Source: Cytobacillus oceanisediminis 2691 (GTDB lineage Bacteria; Bacillota; Bacilli; Bacillales; Cytobacillaceae). Taken from it: a DNA stretch of 64,000 nt. The notes below the pieces were generated by a model, which saw only the letters and a program-made list of their open reading frames with translations, did not search any database and was not told the DNA's origin. The stretch is taken from positions 843,501 to 907,500 of the forward strand of contig NZ_CP015506.1 of the NCBI RefSeq assembly GCF_000294775.2, read 5' to 3'. Shown piece by piece: positions 49,205 to 57,051 of the stretch; within the stretch, counting starts at the first letter, position 1; each line of letters begins with the position of its first letter. The translations under genes and the position numbers were made by a program.

Positions 49205-49549
49205 ATGTACAAGATCAGCGAGTTTTCGGAAATGACCGGGTTAACGAAGGAAACATTGCGATATTACGCAGAAGTGAAGCTGCTGGAGCCTGCTTTTATT
49301 GACTCAAAAAACAATTACCGGTATTACGATGACGGCAGCTATTTTTTGGCTATTCTGTTAATAAAACTAAGAAGACTAGGTTTCACCATTCAGGAAATGA
49401 TTTCCGTGATGGAGGATGAATCATTCGCCAATCTGGAAGCATTGCTGCTGCAAAAAAGAAAACTGATCGAGAAACAAATGGAAGAGCTTCAAGGCCAAAT
49501 AGATGAAATCGATGCCTTTTTGGAATCGGGGAAGGAGGAAGAATCGTGA
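49205..49549 (+). CDS. MerR-family transcriptional regulator (short)
   Basis: The 114-residue protein has the MerR winged helix (residues 1-70: YKISEFSEMTGLTKETLRYY, then NYRYYDDGS) and a coiled coil (80-112). No ligand domain follows. It starts at ATG 49205 behind GGGAGGAAG. Its stop overlaps by four bases the start of an SRPBCC-domain gene, which may supply the ligand-sensing part as a separate protein. Confidence 0.87.
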   Translation: MYKISEFSEMTGLTKETLRYYAEVKLLEPAFIDSKNNYRYYDDGSYFLAILLIKLRRLGFTIQEMISVMEDESFANLEALLLQKRKLIEKQMEELQGQIDEIDAFLESGKEEES

Positions 49550-49998
49550 TTCAATGGAAAGAAGAAATCATGATTGAAAGGAATATTGAAAAGGTGTGGA
49601 GGTTGTTTTCCGACCAGCACATAAAGAAAATCATGCCCAAGGTCGAAGAGCACACCCTGATCGAAAAAAGGGAACATGAAGCAGGGGCAAAGCACAGGCA
49701 AACCTACAGAGAAGGCAAGCGCCAGGAAACTTATATTGTCGAAACGCTGGCATATGAGAATGCAGAGGATAAAAAGCATAAGCAGATCCATTTTGTATTG
49801 GGAAAGGCCTTTGAAATCACCCTCTCATTTACGCTGGTCAAAATCGATGACTCCCATACCAGGTTTATTTATGAAGGGGAAAATAAAGGGGTTAACTTCG
49901 TAGGAAGGGCCATGCTGAAGCTTGGCGGCGATAAAAACAACCTGAAAGTGGTTGAAGAATTTTTGCAGAAGGTTCGCGAAGAAGCATTCAAGTTATAA
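49546..49998 (+). CDS. SRPBCC/polyketide-cyclase-like domain protein
   Basis: The 150-residue protein opens IQWKEEIMIERNIEKVWRLF, the first strand and helix of a START-like fold, continues with strands over residues 35-115, and ends in the long helix MLKLGGDKNNLKVVEEFLQK. It would bind a hydrophobic ligand in the cytosol. GTG 49546 overlaps the MerR stop, so the two proteins are made together and may act as sensor and regulator; this is inference. Confidence 0.75.
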   Translation: MIQWKEEIMIERNIEKVWRLFSDQHIKKIMPKVEEHTLIEKREHEAGAKHRQTYREGKRQETYIVETLAYENAEDKKHKQIHFVLGKAFEITLSFTLVKIDDSHTRFIYEGENKGVNFVGRAMLKLGGDKNNLKVVEEFLQKVREEAFKL

Positions 49999-50001
49999 TA
50001 A

Positions 50002-50033
50002 AAAACATCGCCGGCTCATACCAGCGATGTTTT
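50002..50033. terminator. Bidirectional terminator between SRPBCC and ABC permease genes
   Basis: AAAACATCGC (50002-50011) pairs with GCGATGTTTT (50024-50033), with A/T runs on both sides. Confidence 0.8.
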
Positions 50034-50038
50034 ATCTA

Positions 50039-51376
50039 TTAAACTTCCCGTCTCATTGCCTTCAGCACATCCACTTGTGTCGCGCGCTTGGCCGGACGCC
50101 AGCCTGAGAAGATGGTAACTGTCAGACAAATCGCCACACTGATCAATGTCAGGGACCACGGAATGTAGGAAAGCATGAGGCCCTCAGGCGGGGCTTCCTC
50201 AAATACTCTTTCCAGCACGAGCGGAAGGGCCAGGTTGACCGCATAGCTGATTCCATAAGCAACAATCGTCCCAAACAGGGCGCCAAGCAGGCCGATATAG
50301 CTGCTTTCAAGGACAAAGATCCGCTTAATCGTTTTCGGATGGGCGCCGATCGCTTTCATGATCCCGATATCGGGGGCGCGCTCCGTAACGGCCATCGTCA
50401 TCGTATTATAAATGCCGATGGAGGCAATGATCAAAGCAATGGTACCGATGAAGAGAAGACCGATTTTTAAAATCGTAAAAACCATATTAATCTGCTTCAT
50501 CTCGTTCACGATGGAATAAACCATATAATTGCCGTCTTTCAATTGGTCATTGATGCCTGTGACAGCCTCGACATCTTTAGCGTAAAGGCTGACAGTATCG
50601 TATATTCGGCCAGTATCCTCGGAAGCTCCCTCCACTTGCTCCGGACTGCCGGCAGGTGTACCGGTGAATGCTTCCACTTCCTTAAAAATATCTTCGGAAA
50701 TGAAGACCGTGCGGATCTGCATCCATTCTTTAGAAGGCTTTTTCGTGACCCCGGTTATGGTTAGGGGAATGGACTTTTTGATTTCCTTGCCATCCTCCAT
50801 TTTGATAACTTCCATTTCAATCGTCTTTCCGACTAACTCACCCTTGTAGGCGTATTCTTCTTTTATCGTTCCATCCTCATTAAAGGCATTCTCTCCTTCT
50901 TTCGGCTCCAGAGACAGACCATCCGCAAAGGAGGAGCCAACCACCACTTCATTCCCTTTTTCCGGGAGTCTTCCTTCAGAAAGCTCGAATCCTGCTTTCA
51001 CTTCTTCCGGGAAATAGGCCGAAACAGCTTCTGATTGAGAGGTATAATCCCCTGTTTTAAAGATCGGGCTTTGCTGCAGAGATTGCCTGCGGGTAACTGC
51101 TTTTACCCCGGTGATTTCTTGAAAATGTTTGATATCTTCATCTTTGATGCCCTGGAAATTTCCTTCGCCCGCTTCCTTGCCGTGAACCTGGACTTCCGTA
51201 ACAAGGCTGTCTTCCATTACATCCTGGATGATCGATTTATGAAGCCCGAATCCGACCGATGCCAGCACAATCAGAAAGGTACATCCAATCGCTGTGGCTA
51301 AAATCGTCATAAACAGCCTTGTTTTATTCTTTTTCATATTTTGCCTTACAAATCTGAATTGATCTTTTAAATTCAT
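50039..51376 (-). CDS. FtsX/MacB-type ABC transporter permease
   Basis: The 445-residue protein starts with KDQFRFVRQNMKKNKTRLFM and a first helix (about 20-42), a large outer domain (45-300), then three helices (about 308-330, 360-385, 405-428) with TERAPDIGIMKAIGAHPKTI, the FtsX-family cytosolic loop. It ends RPAKRATQVDVLKAMRREV, the usual short tail. It is a MacB/LolC-like exporter or signalling complex subunit. The start overlaps the ATPase stop by four bases. Confidence 0.88.
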   Translation of the reverse strand: MNLKDQFRFVRQNMKKNKTRLFMTILATAIGCTFLIVLASVGFGLHKSIIQDVMEDSLVTEVQVHGKEAGEGNFQGIKDEDIKHFQEITGVKAVTRRQSLQQSPIFKTGDYTSQSEAVSAYFPEEVKAGFELSEGRLPEKGNEVVVGSSFADGLSLEPKEGENAFNEDGTIKEEYAYKGELVGKTIEMEVIKMEDGKEIKKSIPLTITGVTKKPSKEWMQIRTVFISEDIFKEVEAFTGTPAGSPEQVEGASEDTGRIYDTVSLYAKDVEAVTGINDQLKDGNYMVYSIVNEMKQINMVFTILKIGLLFIGTIALIIASIGIYNTMTMAVTERAPDIGIMKAIGAHPKTIKRIFVLESSYIGLLGALFGTIVAYGISYAVNLALPLVLERVFEEAPPEGLMLSYIPWSLTLISVAICLTVTIFSGWRPAKRATQVDVLKAMRREV

Positions 51377-52062
51377 GCCAATACACCCTCCATAACCCTT
51401 CCATCTGTGATTTCAATTGTCTTATGGCCGATGGCTGCCACTTTTTCGTCGTGCGTAATAATCAGAAACGTGATGCCCAGATCCCGGTTCAGCTCTTGAA
51501 TGAACTGCAGCAGCTCGTTTTCTGTTTCACTGTCCAGGCTGCCTGTCGGTTCATCTGCCAAAATGAGGGGAGGATTTACCACAAGCGCCCGGGCGATGCT
51601 GACGCGCTGCTGCTGTCCGCCGGAAAGCTCACTTGGATAATGATCTTTATATTCGATAAGGCCTACCCGCTTTAACGTCTCTTCCGTCTTCTGCTGTCTT
51701 TCCTTTTCAGTCATCCCTTTGAGAATGAGAGGGAGCTCGACATTTTGGTAAGCCGTCATGCTCGGAATCAGCTGAAAGCTCTGGAAAATGAATCCGAGAT
51801 TCGCCAGGCGGAAATCAGCGAATTTGCCTTCGTTATAGTCACTGACCTTTTCCCCCTGTATCCAGACCTCCCCATGCTTTGGCTTAATAAAACCGCTGAT
51901 GATATTCAAGAGCGTCGACTTCCCGGATCCGCTCCTGCCCACAATCGTGACAATCTCGCCTTTTTCCACTGAAAAAGAAACATCCTCCAATACCGGAATT
52001 ACCGTCTTCTTTTCTTTTTTGCCAATCTCAAACGCATGGCTTAATTCTCTAACTTCTATCAC
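51373..52062 (-). CDS. ABC transporter ATP-binding protein (MacB/LolD-like)
   Basis: The 229-residue ATPase has Walker [10 protein letters not shown] (about 42-50), Q-loop [14 protein letters not shown], signature [15 protein letters not shown], Walker [14 protein letters not shown] and IITHDE. Ribosome site GAAGGAAGG precedes ATG 52062. It forms a pair with the permease encoded downstream; no regulator is adjacent, and the substrate is unknown. Confidence 0.9.
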   Translation of the reverse strand: MIEVRELSHAFEIGKKEKKTVIPVLEDVSFSVEKGEIVTIVGRSGSGKSTLLNIISGFIKPKHGEVWIQGEKVSDYNEGKFADFRLANLGFIFQSFQLIPSMTAYQNVELPLILKGMTEKERQQKTEETLKRVGLIEYKDHYPSELSGGQQQRVSIARALVVNPPLILADEPTGSLDSETENELLQFIQELNRDLGITFLIITHDEKVAAIGHKTIEITDGRVMEGVLA

Positions 52063-52268
52063 GCAATAACCTTCCTTCTAAAAAAGTGTCTGCAATCTAG
52101 ACGTACGAAAGGGCACTTTCGGCTTCAAAAAAATATAAAATAATTTTTGGTGACAGGCACCACCCGAATTTTGTTGAATCAATTCCGTCCGGTTTGAATA
52201 TTTTGAATTTTAAAAGAGATAGAGCTACTATGAGTAGTAGTGACACTGTAAAAAAGGAGGAAATGTTA

Positions 52269-53495
52269 TTGGAGCAGACACTTATTAAAGCTGATGATTA
52301 TGTAACACTATGGGGAATTATTGTGGTATGGGCCTCGGCAAGCATCTATCTGGAGCAGCGTTACAGCTGGGCAGCAAAAATTTCAGGGGCGATTGTTGCC
52401 CTGATTGGCGCCATCATTCTATCCAATACCGGCATTATTCCGACAGCATCGCCTGTATACGATGCAGTCTGGACTTTTATCATTCCGCTTGCGATCCCAT
52501 TGCTTCTTTTTCATGTGAAGATTAAAAGAATCTGGCAGGAAAGCGGCCGTCTGCTGATTATCTTTCTGATCAGCTCCATCGGGACAGTGGCAGGGGTGAT
52601 CATCAGCTTCTTCTTGCTGAAAGATCATATACCTGTCCTTGATAAACTAGGCGCGATGCTCAGCGCGTCCTATATTGGCGGGGGGGTAAACTTCGCGGCC
52701 ATGGCAGCAAAGTTCAAGACGCCTGGAGAAATGGTATCAGCCGCAGTTGTCGCCGATAATTTAATGATGGCCATTTACTTCGTCGTTCTGATGATGGTAC
52801 CGGCCATTGGCTTTTTCCGGCGCCGGTTTAAAACGCCGCATGTAGACCAGGTGGAAAGCGGCAGTATAGGAGAAGAGGGGAAGACACTTGCGGAAAGCTT
52901 TTGGAAGCGAAAGGACATCTCCTTAAAGGATATCGCGTTATCCGTCGGAACAGCTTTTTTGCTGGTGATTGTTTCATTTAAAGTCGCTGAATTCCTGGAC
53001 TCAGCCATTCCTTCCGGGGATGACGTTTCTTTCTTTATCAATCTCGTAAACGGGCTGTTTGGAGACAAGTATTTGATGCTGACCACTCTGACGTTCCTGG
53101 TATTGGCCATGTTTCCGAGGTACTTCGAGTCTATTAACGGAAGCCAGGAAATCGGCACATTCCTGATTTACCTGTTCTTTGTCGTGATCGGCATCCCGGC
53201 ATCGATTCCGCTGATTATCGAAAATGCCCCGCTGCTGCTGGTGTTTGTGTTCATTATCGTCGTAGTGAACCTGACTGTATCTTTAACAGCAGGCAAACTG
53301 CTAAAATATGACCTCGAAGAAATCCTTTTGGCCAGCAATGCCAATGTCGGCGGCCCGACTACCGCTGCCGCCATGGCCATCGCCAAAGGCTGGAAGGATC
53401 TGATCGGACCCATACTCGTCGTCGGAACGCTGGGCTATATCATCGGCAACTACGTTGGAACCGCGCTCGGACTGTGGTTTTCGGGGTTTATGTAA
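52269..53495 (+). CDS. DUF819 family membrane protein (YjcL-like)
   Basis: I place the start at TTG 52269 because AAAGGAGG is 8 bases upstream and family members begin M-E-Q/T-T-L-I; ATG 52263 is too close and ATG 52194 has no ribosome site. The 408-residue protein has about 11 helices, with GAIILSNTGIIPTASPVYDA then VWTFIIPLAIPLLLF, SASYIGGGVNFAAMA and the mirrored SNANVGGPTTAAAMA, the two G-G-x-x-N/T repeats of the family. The inverted halves suggest a secondary transporter, sometimes compared with anion symporters; the substrate is unknown. Confidence 0.85.
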   Translation: MEQTLIKADDYVTLWGIIVVWASASIYLEQRYSWAAKISGAIVALIGAIILSNTGIIPTASPVYDAVWTFIIPLAIPLLLFHVKIKRIWQESGRLLIIFLISSIGTVAGVIISFFLLKDHIPVLDKLGAMLSASYIGGGVNFAAMAAKFKTPGEMVSAAVVADNLMMAIYFVVLMMVPAIGFFRRRFKTPHVDQVESGSIGEEGKTLAESFWKRKDISLKDIALSVGTAFLLVIVSFKVAEFLDSAIPSGDDVSFFINLVNGLFGDKYLMLTTLTFLVLAMFPRYFESINGSQEIGTFLIYLFFVVIGIPASIPLIIENAPLLLVFVFIIVVVNLTVSLTAGKLLKYDLEEILLASNANVGGPTTAAAMAIAKGWKDLIGPILVVGTLGYIIGNYVGTALGLWFSGFM

Positions 53496-53508
53496 AAATG
53501 GAGAAGCG

Positions 53509-53534
53509 CCCGCAATGGATTTTGCGGGTTTTTT
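53509..53534 (+). terminator. Terminator after the DUF819 gene
   Basis: CCCGCAA pairs with TTGCGGG, then T6. Confidence 0.85.
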
Positions 53535-53548
53535 CTATTTTGCATGGC

Positions 53549-53634
53549 CGTTAACATCTCTAGTATTTCGGTCAATTAATGGATAACGGTTAAAATTTCA
53601 CTTTATCGGTCAGCTTTTCAATATGTCGCTCAGC
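53549..53634. repeat. 20-bp tandem repeat array, family D second locus (CGGTCA core)
   Basis: CGTTAA, CGGTCA, CGGTTA, CGGTCA and CGCTCA begin at 53549, 53569, 53587, 53607 and 53627, steps of 18-20 bp. The context TTTATCGGTCAGCTTTTCAA matches the 3' variant of the array at 40647-40673. About 145 bp of leader with no gene follow before the permease gene. Confidence 0.65.
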
Positions 53635-53780
53635 CGCCGATATTCCAGGCTCCAGCTCCGCTTTCTTCCAAATTCCATCCTTCTGCAAGAAAAATCCAAA
53701 GAAATTTTTCGCGATTTGTACTATAATAATAGCTGGTTTATTTTTAGAGAAACGAAATAATAGAAAGCGGTGTTGATACC

Positions 53781-55088
53781 TTGGATAAACGGTTTGGTAC
53801 CGTAACGATATTTTCTTCTGTTCAATGGCTATTTTTTATTTTTGCTAATACAGTGATGGTCCCAATTTCGATTGGAACAGTCTTCGGGCTGCCGGGAGAA
53901 ACGATTGCGATGATGCTGAGAGCCTCGCTTATCTTTACGGGGCTGGCAACCATTTTTCAAGGCTGGAAAGGGCATCGGTATCCGCTCATGGAAGGCCATT
54001 CCGGCTTATTGTGGGGAGTCATCTTAAACCTTGGACTGTCGGCATCGTCCCTTGGCATGAGCTATACGGAAATCGGGGGCGGAATTGCGACAGGCGTACT
54101 GCTCGCTTCGGCTGTCACTCTAATTCTAGCAGCCTTCAACGGCATCTCTCTGCTAAAATCGATATTCAGCCCGATGGTGATGTCCGTTTACCTGTTCCTA
54201 TTAACCTTCCAGCTGATTTTCATCTTTTTCAAAGGCATGATGAAGGTCAGTGAACAGGGCACCATTGATGTTCCCATCACCCTTTATTCCTTTGCACTCG
54301 TCATTTTTGTGAGTTTATTAAAATTAAAAGGGAACGCCGTCATCAGCAATTTTTCCATCTTAATAGGATTGCTGGCAGGATGGATAGGCTATGATCTCCT
54401 GTTTGCCGGTCAAGCGATGCAGGGGACAGCGTCCGGAGATGTGAGCTTTACACTGTTTCCGCTGGGACAGCCTAACCTCGAAATCGGAATTGTGGCCGTC
54501 GCCTTTTTTGCCAGTCTGATGAACCTGAGCAACACAGTCGCTTCCATCAGCTCCAGTGACCGTTTATTTAAAAAAGAATCCGGGAAACGCGAATACCGCG
54601 GATCGATTTTTATCACCGCAGTTTTCACAGTGATGGGAAGCGGGTTTGGTCTCGTGCCGTATACGCCATTCACCTCATCGATCGGATTTCTGCAAAGCAC
54701 GAGAATATTGATGAGAACACCATTCTTCATCGGCGGCGCGCTCCTGACGGTCATTGGCCTGATTCCGCATCTCGGGTCATGGCTGGCGGGCATGCCGGTA
54801 ACAGTCGGGAACGCCGTGCTGTTTGTAGCATATCTGCAGTTATTCGGGACAGCTTTCAACAGCTTAAGCGGAAAAGTGTTCAACTCAGACACAATATTCC
54901 GTTTAGCCGCACCCGTCCTGATCGGAATCAGTTTGATGAATACACCGGCCGCGGTATTCGCAGAATTGCCGGTTTTGATTCAGCCATTCCTATCCAACGG
55001 GCTTTTGATGGGCGTCCTGATCTCCATTCTTCTTGAAAAAATGGTGAACTGGTCTGCGTTCGAACAGCTGGAATTGAAGAATAACTAG
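53781..55088 (+). CDS. NCS2-family purine/pyrimidine permease
   Basis: The 435-residue protein starts at TTG 53781 (AAAGCGGTG upstream) and has about 12-14 helices. Features include the N-terminal SVQWLFFIFANTVMVPISIG (the Q-x-x-x-x-x-F-A/N motif of helix 1), GLATIFQGWKGHRYPLMEGH in helices 2-3 and the late SNTVASISSSDRLF loop. This divergent NCS2 group in bacilli transports uracil or xanthine-like bases by proton symport. A single gene; the substrate is not resolved. Confidence 0.85.
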   Translation: MDKRFGTVTIFSSVQWLFFIFANTVMVPISIGTVFGLPGETIAMMLRASLIFTGLATIFQGWKGHRYPLMEGHSGLLWGVILNLGLSASSLGMSYTEIGGGIATGVLLASAVTLILAAFNGISLLKSIFSPMVMSVYLFLLTFQLIFIFFKGMMKVSEQGTIDVPITLYSFALVIFVSLLKLKGNAVISNFSILIGLLAGWIGYDLLFAGQAMQGTASGDVSFTLFPLGQPNLEIGIVAVAFFASLMNLSNTVASISSSDRLFKKESGKREYRGSIFITAVFTVMGSGFGLVPYTPFTSSIGFLQSTRILMRTPFFIGGALLTVIGLIPHLGSWLAGMPVTVGNAVLFVAYLQLFGTAFNSLSGKVFNSDTIFRLAAPVLIGISLMNTPAAVFAELPVLIQPFLSNGLLMGVLISILLEKMVNWSAFEQLELKNN

Positions 55089-55089
55089 A

Positions 55090-55117
55090 AAAATCCCCTG
55101 TGAAGGGGATTTTTTTA
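55090..55117. terminator. Terminator between NCS2 permease and ANT(6)-like genes
   Basis: AAAAATCCCC pairs with GGGGATTTTT over TGTGAA, with further Ts; it overlaps the stop of the minus-strand gene. Confidence 0.85.
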
Positions 55118-55993
55118 ATAGATGGATGATGCATTGGCAGGCAGGATGCGGACATGCTTTAAAAAAGCAGTTACACGCTTATCATCTTCAAACGGGTATT
55201 CGAAGCCCAGCTTTTCTGCGACCTCGACGGCCGTTTCTCTGAAAAGGGAGCACATTGTAAAAAGGGCTTCCCATATGTGATGAAAATCGGCGTCTGAATA
55301 GGTGGATTCGAACTGCTCCCATACCTCGTCAGGAAGAAAATCGGGCAGATACTTGCCGGCTTTGCCTGCGCTCTTTGTAAAATCGTCTGTGATGCCAACC
55401 TTCCATTCGAGCATGGTAATTAGCACATTGCGGTTGATCTGCTCATGCATAAACATCGCATAAGTAAGCTCCCTGCGCCAAAGCCCTTTGCTGATATTCA
55501 TCGTGATCCACCAAAATTCATTGCAGAGATCTGCAAATTCCTGGGCATCCGGTTTCTTGATCAGATAATCCCGGTCACTGGCTGGCGGCAGGTACCCAAT
55601 CAGTCCATCCTTATCAAGAAGCAGCACACTCAGACTGTCGGGCTCCAGCAGCTCATCCATCTCGTCAGCCGGAATCAAAGTCAGATCAATCCGGTTCCCG
55701 TCCATAAACTGCATCAAATAGGGGAAGCGTCCGTGCCCATCGGCAGGCGGCAGCACCTTCTCCTCCGGCATCTGCATCATAACCCGCTCGCCAAATACAT
55801 CCACCCAGCTATGATCACAGGTAAAGGACTCCATTTCCCTAACTATGTACACAATATCGTAATCCTGGAAAATATCCTTCCTCACATTCGGATTCGCGCG
55901 CGAGCCATTCAGAATAACCGCGCGCACCCGTTCATCTTCCCGGGCTGTTGATAAAATCAGATTCATCATCTCGGTTTCGGTTCTTGATTTCAT
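55115..55993 (-). CDS. ANT(6)/AadK-like aminoglycoside 6-adenylyltransferase
   Basis: The 292-residue protein has the nucleotidyltransferase motif V-I-L-N-G-S-R-A-N-P (about residues 26-35) followed by the metal-binding D-Y-D-I-V (QDYDIVYIV) and a third acidic residue in RIDLTLIPADE. It continues with WWITMNISKGLWRRELTYAM and MLEWKVGI, typical of AadE/AadK enzymes that adenylylate streptomycin. Chromosomal AadK-like copies are common in Bacillus and may be intrinsic; the physiological substrate is unproven. Upstream of its start lies a kilobase of tandem repeats. Confidence 0.85.
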   Translation of the reverse strand: MKSRTETEMMNLILSTAREDERVRAVILNGSRANPNVRKDIFQDYDIVYIVREMESFTCDHSWVDVFGERVMMQMPEEKVLPPADGHGRFPYLMQFMDGNRIDLTLIPADEMDELLEPDSLSVLLLDKDGLIGYLPPASDRDYLIKKPDAQEFADLCNEFWWITMNISKGLWRRELTYAMFMHEQINRNVLITMLEWKVGITDDFTKSAGKAGKYLPDFLPDEVWEQFESTYSDADFHHIWEALFTMCSLFRETAVEVAEKLGFEYPFEDDKRVTAFLKHVRILPANASSIY

Positions 55994-56137
55994 GTGGCCT
56001 CCTGGATTGTTTGGTTATACTATTAAGATACTTTCTTTATGGGGGAATTCCTCCTGTTTTCATCATAAACCCGAAAAAGGGCAACTGAGTGGGAGGGAAG
56101 GGCTTCAGTATTTCTGCTGAATCCCTCATTTGGCCGA

Positions 56138-56515
56138 TAATGATTCGGAATAACTCCCATATTTCATGGTGTATCTCTCATTTGGACGATAATGATTAGG
56201 AATAACTCCCATATTTCATGTGGCATCTCTTGTTTGGTCGTTAATGATTAGAATTAACTCCCATATTTCATGTGGCATCTCTTGTTTGGTCGTTAATGAT
56301 TAGAATTAACTCCCATATTTCATGTGGCACCTCTTGTTTGGTCGATAATGATTAGGATTAACTCCCATATTTCATGTGGCACCCTTGTTTGGTCGATAAT
56401 GATTCGGAATAACTCCCATTTTTCATGTGGCACCTCTTGTTTGGTCGATAATGATTAGGATTAACTCCCATATTTCATGGTGTATCTCTTGTTTGGTCGT
56501 TAATAGCATGGACTA
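56138..56515. repeat. 52-bp tandem repeat array, family B (8 copies)
   Basis: TAATGATT (or TAATAGCA in the last) starts at 56138, 56190, 56242, 56294, 56346, 56397, 56449 and 56501: steps of 52 bp with one of 51. The unit contains AACTCCCATATTTCATG and CTCTTGTTTGGTCG; in the first copy the last block reads ATTTGGCCGATAA, the reverse complement of the family D core TTATCGGCCAAA(T). There is no coding frame. The 140 bp between this array and the AadK-like start show nothing else. Confidence 0.92.
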
Positions 56516-56587
56516 ACGATCATTCCTCATGGATGGATTTCCCTTTTTGTCGTTATACCTTGAGATTAAATAATTTGAAGCCTTCGT

Positions 56588-57000
56588 GAAGCCGAAAAGG
56601 CACCAAAAGCAGAAGAATGGTCGCCATGGATCGCCGATGAAGCCGAAAAAGGCACGAGAGGCAGAAAAATGGTCGCTATGAAGCTCTCATGAAGCCGAAA
56701 AAAGAGCCAGAGGCAGAAGAATGGTCGCCATGAAGCTCTCATGAAGCCGAAAAAGGAGCCAGAGCCAGAAGAATGGTAGTCATGAAGCCTTCATGAAGCC
56801 GAAAAAGGCATCTGAGCCAGAAAAATGGTCGCCATGAAGCTCTCATGAAGCCGAAAAAGGAGCCAGAGGCAGAAGAATGGTCTCCATGAATCGCCGATGA
56901 AGCCGAAAAAGGCATCTGAGCCAGAAAAATGGTCGCCATGAAGCTCTCATGAAGCCGAAAAAGGAGCCAGAGCCAGAAAAACAGCCGCCATAAATCCTCC
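56588..57000. repeat. 52-bp tandem repeat array, family C (8 copies)
   Basis: GAAGCCGAAA starts at 56588, 56639, 56691, 56743, 56795, 56847, 56899 and 56951: one 51-bp step, then 52 bp each. Units also share GAGCCAGAAAAATGGTCGCC and ATGAAGCTCTCAT. Two unit types differ at the end (AAGCTCTCAT or ATCGCCGAT). The sequence is unrelated to family B, although the two arrays are only about 70 bp apart. Minus-strand open frames of about 70-106 codons through it repeat the peptide FFGFMRASWRPFFW and are by-products. Confidence 0.92.
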
Positions 57001-57051
57001 ATAAACAAAAAAGAACCAGGCGCCTTCCTAAGCTCCTGATCCCCAATACAA

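Noticed and set aside
53660..53780. Purine riboswitch in the NCS2 permease leader
   Set aside because: No conserved riboswitch core or terminator pairing could be found.
55445..55951. 168-codon plus-strand frame opposite the ANT(6)-like gene
   Set aside because: It is the antisense shadow of a gene with clear nucleotidyltransferase motifs; composition is His/Pro/Ile-rich as expected of a shadow.
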